NCBI RefSeq assembly: GCF_050908995.1
Contig: NC_135126.1
Location: forward strand, 6,014,001-6,078,000
Direction of reading: 5' to 3'
Source of the DNA: Andrena cerasifolii
Lineage: Eukaryota > Arthropoda > Insecta > Hymenoptera > Andrenidae
DNA: 64,000 nt
Position numbers and translations under genes: made by a program. Positions 48,925 through 59,128 of this stretch are shown here, piece after piece; position 1 is the first letter of the stretch; each line of letters begins with the position of its first letter. The notes under the pieces were generated by a model, which was not told the DNA's origin, made no database searches, and saw only the letters and a program-made list of their open reading frames with translations.

Positions 48925-51426
48925 TGTACCTATCGACGGTCGGGGCGACTTCGCGGGCCGAAGGGGAGAGTCAGATTTCAATGCAAAAGAGTCTGTTGCG
49001 CAATTTGTCGAGCAGGGTCCCCGGGCCGTAATAAAAACGGCAAGAAGGGGTCGAAAGGCTTGGAGGAGAGTGGCCGGTCCGTGGGCGCTTTCGAACAACA
49101 ATATGAGAGACGGAAGGAGAGCGGGGGCCGCCCTTTCTCGCGTTTGCTCGCTCCAAGACCGAAATAAACGTTGCCCCTTGGCCCTCCTGCTCGCTCCTTC
49201 GGCGGGCTTGGTGGCTTTTGGTGGCTTGGTGGCTCGGCGGCTTGGTGGCCGTGCGGGGCGGCGCACGGGGAGGCGGAGAGAGAGAAAGAGAATCGGAGTC
49301 TTGCCCCTTCGGTCTTTGTAGCGGCAGATCAAACTCGGCGGGTCATTAATTAAATCTGGCGGAGCAGCCATCGTCCGTCCGTCTTTCCACCGCGTCTCCG
49401 ATTTACTTTACACGAAATGCGCCACGGTTATAAATATGGCTCTCGCGATGGGGACCCTTTTCCCCGAACTTGATCTTGCGGACCGCCCTCGGAGCCGGGG
49501 ATACGCGTAAGCTCTCCCTCACGTGCACGCCGATCGGGGGACAGCTTTTCTCGCGACTCCGAAACCTCTGGGAGACGAGGCTCAGCCACGCTCAAACAAA
49601 TCGCGTGCCACGTACCACGTCGTGTCAGCTCTCCTCTCGCTTTCCTTTGCCCTCTCCTGTGCTTTGATCGAAGATATCGTCACGGCCGCCACAGACCAGA
49701 CGCGACGTCCTTCCTCCGCGCCTATTTATTTGCACCGAACGCGGTATCAGCGATCGCGAACATTGAGTCTCCTTCGAAGCTATTTTCACGCTGCTCATTG
49801 TCCGCCCGTCAACGGTCCCTTAGCAAGTTATTAGATATCGTATTGCTTGCTCCATTCGGAGGCACCCCCTGCCAAGGGCGGGAGACGTTGCATAACAGCG
49901 GATTGATAAAAATAATTCGTGCCCGCGGTGAGAGTGCCTCAGAGATCCGGAATCTGGCGAGCACGTGGAACGGCCTGCTCCGCAGAAGGCGCATCGCGGA
50001 CCCCGCGCAAGCGGTCCACGATCGATCCTAGGCCCTCGTGGCGGGGCATCGCGCCGAGTTTCGCGAAATCGAGGCAGGAACATGCGTCGTGGATCGGGGC
50101 ACGGTTTCGAGACCCCGCGCGCCCCTTCTACGTATCGAATTCCACGGCGGTTGCGTGTGCAGGTATCGCGACGATGTTCCCCAGCGAGGTGTCCCGCAGG
50201 AAGCTTCACCTAAATAGACAGGTTTGATGGATGCGCCTTCCCGGCGATATTGATAAATAAAGGCGATTACAGCGATGACGATTCCGATGGTCAATGAATT
50301 TATATACCTGACAAGAGCGCTGGCCGGGCCGATACATCAGCCCCCTGGCCCTCCCGCCCCTTTCATCCCCGGGCACGACTGTGACCGCCAGGGGTAATCT
50401 CTCAATCTAAATCGATCGATCTGCCAAAACGACTTGGATTCGGGGCTGTTTATCATCGGCCACTTATGAATTTATTTCACGAGTACCCGTGCACGCTGGT
50501 TGCGCGTGCACACGCGGGACAGAGCGCGCGAGAGAGAGAGAGAGAGATCTCCTGGTGATGAAGCCGTGATCTCTACGTGGGAGCACCGCAGGGGGTCGGA
50601 ACGGAACTCGTGTAGATACTTAAACTTTCGTTTTTATTGCGCGTCGATGAACGCCGGGGCCATTCATTAAATCGTTGCCCCGCGTCGACTCTTCTTCTCG
50701 CTACGATCGCGGCGCGTAGGTGGAGAACGGTGCTCCGAGGCGGTTGTCTCGGCACGAAAATCGCCGGATCTGCGCGGAAAAGTTTGCCCTTGCGGGACAG
50801 CGCGAAAGTAACGTAATCGGAATGAGTCAAGGTCCGGGCAAAACACGCGGCTATTTTTCTCCCGGTGCCGGCAATATTTACATTTTTTCCTCATCCGCGA
50901 TTAATCATCGTTTGCGCAGTCGCTCTTAATTTCCGCTCTGTTCCTCGCGGGTGAAGACGGTGGCAGCTGTACGGCGAAGCACCGCGAAGCTTTCCGCTGG
51001 TAACGCGTTACTACCTGCGCTCGGCCGGCGTGCCTCGAACGTTCCTCCCGCGGAAATGAGCCCGATAATATTCGCGATAACCCGTCCCGCTTGACGAGGT
51101 TCGCACGTTACTCATCGCACGTCGAATTTTACGCGTTTTAATTTGCCGCGGCCGATGGGAGCGCACGTTTCCATTCTCCAATAAAGATTTCGCGCCGCGA
51201 GGAAACAGCTACATGGGGGCTTCAATTTGCAGTTATTTGCTTCTCGATAACGCGCACGTGTGCCCGACGGTGTTTCGCTTAAGCGGGTGCTATTGTTTTT
51301 TCCACTTCGACAGTCATTCCGTTGGCTAGCTTTGTTTCAGTCACTATCGTCCGTTCGTGGCGAGAAAATTTTAAAGCCGAGTATTTTATTTCAGTAAACT
51401 GTGCGCTGCTGTAAATAAATCAGCGA
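48925..51426. other. Unique intronic DNA, GC-rich
   Basis: CpG-rich DNA with a tandem GGTGGCTTGGTGGCT-like stretch near 49210-49250 and an (AG)n tract at 50531-50547. No gene recognised. Confidence 0.4.
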
Positions 51427-52205
51427 TAGGGTAATTGCGGGAGAGATGCCGCACTGGGAGAGACGCCGCACCTTCGGTATTTCAGGGTTATCGGTAATAA
51501 AATACAACACTGGCGGTTTTATTTGCTTTAGGCTGTTCGTTTAGGGTGGATTAATAAGCGAGAACGTGTCTCCATTATTACTTTTAAAGATTTTGCTATT
51601 TTTTTAGGTAAGCCTACCGCACTTTGCCTTAATAGTTATACGTCGAGTTTATTTTTGCTATCGAAGTAGTTAAAAATTCATAGTTTTTCGTGATGTAAGT
51701 TTTGTAATACGTTAAAGGAACTCTGTGGAATATTTATCGGCCAGAATAGGACATATTCGACATAGCACTTTTATGCGCACTGTATCGGAAGGTACCTAAG
51801 TCGACTAAATGATGCTTTTAATGTTAAAAATACAAAAAAGTGTCTGAAAATATATACCGTGATATCTCAAGGCAAATTATTTATTTTTTAATGACAAATC
51901 TGATAATCCAAACATATTTGTGGGTTTTTTCACTCTTTTTTCACATCTTATTTTTATTTTATGTGTAATGAATGTGGAAGGAAGAAGAAAGGACAATTAA
52001 ATTTAGAAAAGCAGAAATAATATCTGCACCTATTTATTTTTCCAATTTTATTGTATTTTATAACTGTATAAATTAAAAAGACGTTTCATTTTACTTTGCT
52101 TTTACTAGTTTTTTTAAATAAAAAGTTAAAATTAACAAGTTCAAATAGAAACTTAAACGTTTTTCGAAATGCGGCACCACTCCCGCACTTGCGGCGTCTC
52201 TCCTA
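51427..52205. mobile_element. TAGGG-like element E, 779 bp
   Basis: The left end starts TAGGGTAATTGCGGGAGAG and the inverted right end TAGGAGAGACGCCGC. Two modules, TGCGGGAG(A/T)G(A/G)TGCCGCA and GGAGAGACGCCGCA, occur at both ends in inverted orientation but in swapped order (left 51435-51470, right 52169-52205). The interior is AT-rich and non-coding. TA borders both ends. Confidence 0.65.
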
Positions 52206-54884
52206 AAAAATGTATGCTTTTAATCTCAATTTTTTAAGGGTGACGAATATTAAAATTTTGATTTTCTTTAATGCTAGTAGTAGGACAAGATATTCAACTA
52301 GTAATATGTATCCTTGGAAAAATTTCATTGAAATCAAATTTTCATTGAAAAATTTAGACACGATGACAATTTTGCGTAAGCTACGGCAACTATCTCACTA
52401 TTACTCTATTCGCTCAACAGTTTCGTTCTCTACAACGGTCAGGGGTAGTAGGTACTCTATATAAGTAGCCTTGACCGTGGTCGTAAAACCACTCTGCATA
52501 CCTACGCTTTACAAGCGGGAAATTCCAGGCGGCTGGGAAAACAATTAAAACGGACCAGGATCCTTGAAAAATAAATCATCGGGACACTGTCTCTCTCGGA
52601 AGTGCTTTTTACCCGCAGACAATTTATGCGCCGAATAATCTCGAATCTTGGCGACACGGTGTTCTAGCCGCGCGATATATCTCGCGGGGAGTCGAGGTGA
52701 GGTGAAATTAATCGTCCGTGTAATACGCCCGGAATCGTACTGTTCCTCGATTTTTCGAGCCGTGCACCAGCTTGCACCCGGCACTTCGTCACGACGAGGA
52801 CACCCACGAGCCTCGAGGCGCTAGGCTGCGCAGCCTTTAACTCCGTTTAATCTCGTCGCGTTCGCTTTGCAGCGAGCCCCAACACCGCTCATCTCCTCGG
52901 TCCTCGTCCCTTTCGTCTTCGTTGCTCGGCCGACAGCGCGCTTTCCTCCTCCTCCAATGCCCCGCTTATCGTCAGCGCACGTCCGCTCAGCGTCGCCTTT
53001 TCACCGTCGCGTTGCGAAAGCCCGCGCGGCGCAATAAGTCGGCGGATATCGCGCGAATCGATTCGCCGCGATCGAGGAGAAAGGATCTTTGAACTTTGCG
53101 GGCGGCAAGTCCGTTGCCGCGTCGATATTAACGTCGATTTGTCTGCTAATAGCTCCGCTGTTCTCCGCGAGACCACTCTGCGATCAATAAAACCGAAGAC
53201 AGCGCGAATTCACCTCTCCATCAATCATAGCCGCGCCGCACTCGGCGAGGAATCTCGCCGCGAAGCGGGAAACGTCCGCGGCTCTCGATGAACGGGTGCG
53301 ATAGGCTGGACAATAATTAGAATATTTAGGGACGCGCGGCGACCGCGGGGCGCCTGGAGCGTTTAGGCGATGATTTACTGGCAGGCGTGCGAGCGGACAC
53401 GCGTGCACGCGCGAACGGTCGCGAGGGCCTTTGTTAACCGAGTCACCACGGGTACACCGAGCGTGCAAACTATAAGGTATAAACAATAAAACAATCGCAC
53501 CGTGGCGGCGGCGGCGCGGGCGATAAATCACAGACGGTGCTCGGTTATCTGCCCCGCGGCTCCCTCGTGAGGGATAACGCGTCGCGGCCTGGCCTCTGGT
53601 AAATTTAGCTATTGTCGTGGCTAGGATATATTAAATCTCGTTAAAATGTCTTCATGAGGCCGAGCGGCGACTTCGCACCCGCTATTCTGTGTACGCGCGT
53701 GTGTCCTTTGCGCGATTCCTAAATCCATGTACCGAAGCGACGTTTCGATTCGCGACGCGGCTTAAATTCATCGGGCAACGAGACGCGACGATAAACAATA
53801 GCTTGCAGGAGTCCTCGAATACCCAATGATCCCCTCGATGCCTAAAAAAGCCACTCGGTGCGTCCTCTGATGTGCAAGCAAAGTTAAGAATAGTCGCTAA
53901 ATGGACGGTTCGTTCGGCGACGTCATTCGGTTCCTCGAGGAGGACGAATCCGTTGATGCGTCGCGTTGTACAGGTGTCGGGGCATTGTGGCTAATAAAGA
54001 GAGCGCCCAGTCGGCGGCGAGGAGCGGCGTCGAGAGCATGAATAGAGCTCTTGTGACTCGATTAACTGCCCACGGCTCGGCACGAGTGCCCCGAGGAACG
54101 TGTTTTCGGTAGGCGAACCCACGAATTATGCAGGGACACAATCACCTACAGGTATCCCCCGGTGACAGAAACGTGGGAGTGATTCTCCTCTTGCGGAGGA
54201 ACAGGCCGCGCCCACTTGTTTGCCCAGGGTACAACAGTTTTACCTGTAGCATCACGTGGCACGGCTTATAGACCAGGAACGGCGAGCGTCGCCGCGCGCT
54301 CTATTGATTCGTTCGATTCATCTTAAACCCGTATCGGGAACGAGAAGCGGAGATAACGTCGGAGAGGAATAAATCTTCTGTTTGTTCCTCGCAAAGAGAG
54401 TCTTGCCAGCGAGGCTTGGAGACACAGCCGCGAGAAGACACATCCTCTTTGAGGGCCAGCAGAATTGATGTTGCGAATTCCTGCGCTGCCGTGGGCGGCA
54501 CCCGAAACTGTCCCGAAACAAGGTGAGAAACGTGGGTTAGGTCTCCCCGACGCGGGGACCGTTGACGGCCCTTTTGCCCAGATATTCCGACACCTACGCC
54601 CGCGTTAGAACAATAGCAGAGCTTGGACGCCTCTGCCGTGATTATCGTAATGACGGGCATCGTTCTCGAGCACCCCGTGCACCTCTTCAATCATATGATT
54701 TGTAGGACCCAGCGCGCGAGATGGGAATACCGATGCGAGCAGCGGCGTTAACTGCCGTAATTCATTTTCACGCCTGCCTCTTTCTCCCGGGGCCAACTTT
54801 CTACGCGCGCACTTTTCGCGAAACGTGCGCGACACACCGCGCAGCTTTCGCGGCGGTTCTTATCGGAAACGGACGGCGGCCGCA
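52206..54884. other. Unique intronic DNA
   Basis: AT-rich for 250 bp, then balanced to GC-rich. No gene or repeat recognised. Confidence 0.4.
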
Positions 54885-56213
54885 CAGTAGGGTGGGTAAC
54901 CCTAAAAGTTGGCGAGAAATCGATGTACGAAAGAATGTTTACATATCTGATTTTTTATCCCTGGAATAGTTGAAATATGTCCGCACAATAAAACGTACAT
55001 CCACAGCTTCTACAACTCTTCCTTCCCTACCCGAGTCGGTCAAAGACAGTTAGATGTAGGAACTCCATTAGGGGAAGGTGGGGCAAGACGGGGTAGTTAA
55101 GGTTTGATGATGAATAAAACACAGATTTTCGTAATCAACTAATCAATTTTATGTCTGAACCATTCTTTGGTAATAAGTCTTTCAGTTTAACTGCGAATCG
55201 ACTTAAGTTTTACAGGTTTAAATGGAATAAATAAATAAATTCAGAAAAAGTCGTTTCTCCCCATCTTGTTCCACCGGTGGGGTAAGATGGGGTACTAATT
55301 AAAAAACAATATAAATAAAGCATATTTATATATACAGTAATTATTATTGGGTTGGCAGAGGAAGCACACATGTATCGCTTCGTCGTCCTCATCTCCTACA
55401 TCAACACAGGAGAAATGAGCCCATTTTCCACATATTTGGCCGCATATCCACCGTTCCACAAGGGAATGTTCTTTTGGACTAATTAATAGAAAAGAAGTAT
55501 CATTTTCCTCGCTCCGTTTTCCGTCTGTAGTTTTTAACCATCCTGGAGCAATGAGAAACTTTGATTTTTATTTCTAGGTTTGTGAGGGGCACGATGGGGT
55601 AACTCTCATTTTCATTACCCCATCATGCTCCTTCTCGTCTCACTACTATCATATGAACACTGCCCGAAACATTCTTTACAAAAGTATAAAATAACATACG
55701 TACCTTATAGATCTTCTATATTATTATATCACTGTCACGGGTGCTAAAAATAAGGAAAAAGTAAGGAAGTCCCGATAAATAATCATTCTGATCTAACTTC
55801 GTCACGCGTCCACATGTTTCATTGATTCGCTGCTCACTGGCGGCGCCGATAGCAACTCATCTAACGCGTATGCTCAATTTTAATTATTGCGTTTGTATCA
55901 CAAAATACGGGGGGTACCTCGTCTTGCTCCACCTTCCCCTAACTAAGTAGGACTCCTTTCTGCTTAACACGAATAGACGCAAAATAGACAAAATAGTTCA
56001 CACGATCACTGTATTGCCGTTTAAAAAAAAATAAAAAGGTTTCACAGATTGTGTTATTAAATATGTACAAAAGTGTATTAAATTAGTTTAAAAGAGGAAT
56101 CTTTTGTTTTATTTACTTTATAAATAATCGTTTTTGATTAAGTTATTTAATTAACACAAGTTTTCATCACGCCCAGGAATTGATGCCAACATTTAGGGTG
56201 TTTCACCCCACTG
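54885..56213. mobile_element. Element with 29-bp inverted ends, hosts element C
   Basis: The left end CAGTAGGGTGGGTAACCC (54885-54902), continuing to GTTGGC at 54913, matches the reverse complement of 56185-56213 at about 22 of 29 positions. The interior outside 55069-55941 is AT-rich and non-coding. The CAGT...ACTG ends suggest hAT. The flanks (GCGGCCGC, CGGGCCGC) agree at only 6 of 8 positions, so the target duplication is uncertain. It may instead be a further TAGGG-type member beginning at 54888. Confidence 0.6.
55069..55941. mobile_element. TAGGG-ended element C, 873 bp, nested
   Basis: The left end TAGGGGAAGGTGGGGCAAGA (from 55069) and the inverted right end (to 55941) match at about 24 of 27 positions. 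The terminal word recurs inside: CCCATCTTGTTCCACC then GGTGGGGTAAGATGGGGTAC (55260-55297), GCACGATGGGGTAACTC (55589) and ATTACCCCATCATGCTCC (55614). Non-coding. It lies wholly inside the 54885-56213 element. Confidence 0.8.
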
Positions 56214-57897
56214 CGGGCCGCTTGGGTTTAGTCAAAGACTGGCGTGCGGGTGAGATCCTGTGCGTTTTAATTTTTAATAATCGAGGGGGCAGGAATCTCG
56301 GCGATCGTTCCACACCCGGATAGATTCGAATAGGGACGAGCTTGTTTCGTATTTGATTAGGATCCCATCTACCGTGCGGCGGCTATGCATCGTCGGCCAC
56401 CGCGAACGGTCAATATTATCACACGTGCTCAAAATGCCGACAGAAGGGACCGTCCTTGTATCTCCTCCGTTCCTTCTCTCCCCCTCGATCACAGATCCGT
56501 CCGAGATCGGTGCCATCGCAGGTACACCCTGCGCCGCGGCACCTGCACTCGATAGGTGGTGTGTTTATCCAAGTCCGCCTTTTTCAGGTAGACGCTCACC
56601 GAGCCATTTGAATACACTCGAACATTCGATGAATCTATTTGCATGCTGCGCCCCTTAGATAAAGGGGGGCACACCTCGGCGACGCGGTGAACGCCCCTCG
56701 AATTCTGTTTCCCCGGAAAGTGCTCGCCGGGCGGGGAAACCTCTCTGGGGATGAACCCTGAGCCTCGGTGAAACGATCGAGGCACAGTTGAGCCAATGAT
56801 TCTGAAATCTGAAAGCTAGATGCCCCTTTCGTCTCGCTAGAATTACAGAACCCATTCTACTTAGTGCATTCTAGTTGGCATGCGATATTCGACGAGCAAC
56901 GACCAGGTTATCGAGTCGTGTCTGTACGTTTTGCACTCGCTCTACCCGCAGCAAGTGGCAATAACTAATAACTCCGCGATACGATCGTGAGAAAGCAATT
57001 GGCCGCTTGGCGATAATGCCACCGCTCGCGAGTTTCGTTAGACGATGGCTCTAAAGCTCGTTGCGCAGTCGACAAAGGGGAATTGGGACAAAGGAGCGTC
57101 GCTATTGCCTCCGGGCAATTATCCACGTTGATTTGGGAATTGGGATTATCGAGACGGTCGGACGGAATCGATTAGCGACGAGGACTGCGAAACATTCATT
57201 TTTTCCGGTGTCTTTTACGATGCCCATTTCCGTTCCCAGTAATGTCACTTTGTATAGTTTTATCTCGGCACCGGTGCAACGGGCACAGCCGTAAAACACT
57301 TATGACACCCGTAGCATAATAATGACGCCCGATAGCGGCTATCTCGCCGTATATAACGCGCCTCATTCGCCATTTTCCTAATTAATGTTTAATGCCTCGA
57401 TATCTGCCCTCCTTACCCAAGATTATACCTGCTCGGTTGATATCGCCTATCGACGTTCCCAGGCTTTCTTTCGACTCAAATAACCATGAAATATGCTTAG
57501 CATTCGCGGCGCTACCGGTGCGCGCAAACAATACATCACCGGGAATATTATATTCTTAAACGCGGGGCACTTAGATTCTTAGACAAACCACTGGCTCCGA
57601 TCAACCGCTACCAAACGCAGATCCGTTGATTATCCGGAGCAACTTGATCCCATTAATCCCGCGATGCTGTTAAATATTAATTCCTTCGGGCGTCGTAACT
57701 CGGAGCGTTCTTTTTCACGTGTATTCGCAGGAGTTACGTGTCCCGCCGCGAGCAAAAAGTCGATCGCGATTCAGCTCGTTGTTATTCGCACGCATGCATC
57801 GAGCGTTGCGGAATTAATAAGTGGTAATCGCGGCGTTATCGCGTGCAGAAAGCTATCGCGGCAACCAGTCTAACCAGAATCCGTACTCTGCTTTCAG
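56214..57897. other. 3' end of the retn intron 1
   Basis: Balanced unique DNA running into the exon 2 acceptor. No recognised gene or repeat. Confidence 0.4.
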
Positions 57898-58101
57898 TCG
57901 CATCAGGAGGAGGATTTGTCGGATCCAGACCTCCAGGACGAGGAGAGCGGGGAGGAGTTACCCCAGCAGCCACTCCAGGGTAACACGCACTCCTCCTCGG
58001 ATAATGCATCCGCGCCGGCCGGTACACCTACTCCATTAACACACTTGAACAGCCTGATGAGCACGCACCATCCGCATTTTCTGGCCAAGCTGAAAATGGA
58101 G
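57898..58101 (+). CDS. retn: retained/dead ringer coding exon 2
   Basis: This 68-codon exon begins after the acceptor TCTGCTTTCAG and reads SHQEEDLSDPDLQDEESGEE and so on, ending in HPHFLAKLKME at donor GAG|GTCAGT. It is phase 0 at both ends. It carries an acidic N-terminal stretch (E/D-rich, first 25 residues) followed by a Ser/Thr/Pro-rich segment. Acidic and low-complexity N-terminal regions precede the ARID domain in ARID3 proteins. The donor GTCAGT is weaker than consensus, but the frame runs into a stop at 58216-58218, so splicing must occur before that. Assignment rests on frame continuity with exon 3, not on a catalytic motif. Confidence 0.85.
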
Positions 58102-58618
58102 GTCAGTGACAACGCCGTTTCCCCGACGCTCCTTTCGATTTCCCGCGGCTCGCCCGCGGCGACAGCCGGGCGAAACCGTCGCGTTCTCCAAGGACAATTG
58201 GACCGCGCGGCGATATAGAAATGGGACAATCGGTCTATCATTTTAAACGCGCCGTTGAAAGGCTTATCGATGTAGTTCCCGGCGAAACTTGGTCAAGAGA
58301 GAATTAAGCGTTCGTTGGCCTGGAAAAACTGTAATTTGCGAGGCGCGCGCTTTTGCGAGCGGCTAGGGGTTGTCGCAACCGCGTGGCTCTACGGTCGTAA
58401 CGTTCGTTTCTTCTTCTCCTCGTTGCGCGAGCATATGTAGAGGCCGACTATTTTTTACGATCTCTGCTTTCGACTCGGGGCCATTGTTCGTGGTCTTGGG
58501 CGCGAGCAGCGCCAACCGTGATTCTTATCGTTAAGGCAATGATTTTGAAGAGATTTTCGCGCGCAAATTCGCGCGGTAGGTGGTAGCAGATGGTCACGTC
58601 GATTTTTCAATCCCACAG
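58102..58618 (+). other. retn: retn intron 2, 517 bp
   Basis: GT-AG intron from GTCAGT to TTTTTCAATCCCACAG. Nothing else recognised inside. Confidence 0.75.
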
Positions 58619-58975
58619 CAGAACGACGTGGACTTGTTGAACAACAAAAGCGGCCTGGAAGCGCTCCAAGCGGCAATGGGGGGTGGTGGGTTCAACCTGC
58701 CGTTCTCGTTTCCACCGCCAGCAGCGTTTCTGACGCCGCAGCATCACGCGCAGAACAACAGCCACTCGCAATCGGGGAATCAGATGGGCGGCATGGTGGG
58801 GAATCAGATGACATCGTCGGGCAGCTCGCATTCTAGCGAGTCGTCGCAGGGCAGCGCCAGGAACGGGGGTGAGCCTCGCGAGGGCAGCAATCATTCGCAG
58901 AACAACTCGACGGGGACGAACCACCAGCAGCAGACCAGCTGGAGCTTCGAAGAGCAGTTCAAACAGGTGCGTCAG
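58619..58975 (+). CDS. retn: retained/dead ringer coding exon 3, start of ARID region
   Basis: The exon begins CAG AAC GAC GTG GAC (QNDVDLLNNKSGLEALQAAM), has a Gly/Phe/Pro segment (FNLPFSFPPPAAFLTPQHH) and a Ser/Asn/Gln/Gly low-complexity stretch. It ends in SWSFEEQFKQ, the conserved start of the extended ARID domain in ARID3/retained proteins (human ARID3A has an EEQFKQLYEL equivalent). Two phase-0 donors are possible. One is CAG|GTGCGT, ending the exon at 58966. The other is a GC-type donor CAG|GCAAGT, ending it at 58975 and adding VRQ. From memory the fly protein reads EEQFKQVRQLYE, which favours the GC donor. The acceptor is a CAGCAG tandem. The next ARID exon is not visible before 64000. 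Confidence 0.9.
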
Positions 58976-59128
58976 GCAAGTACCTAAGCTCTACGTACAA
59001 ATATACCTCTCGTTGGCCCTTTTATCGGGGAATCGGATCATTCCTCGACGATTGCGCTTGGCTAAAGTCGTTTCATATCGGGGGCAGGTGATATTCCCAT
59101 CGGAGGTTTCAGGGGGAATTGTAGGGCG
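58976..59128 (+). other. retn: Start of retn intron 3
   Basis: Short unique sequence after exon 3. The intron continues to the window end at least, because no exon encoding the LYEI...PKRKEFL continuation of the ARID domain was found. Confidence 0.5.

Larger units (their letters stand above)
16480..57897 (+). other. retn: First coding intron of the retn-like gene, about 41 kb
   Basis: The intron runs from GTAAGT at 16480 to the acceptor CTGCTTTCAG ending at 57897. No other convincing plus-strand exon and no recognised host gene on either strand was found inside it. Its content is unique balanced-composition DNA interrupted by the mobile elements listed separately. Such long first introns are typical of developmental transcription factor genes and usually carry enhancers; that role is inferred. 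Confidence 0.7.
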
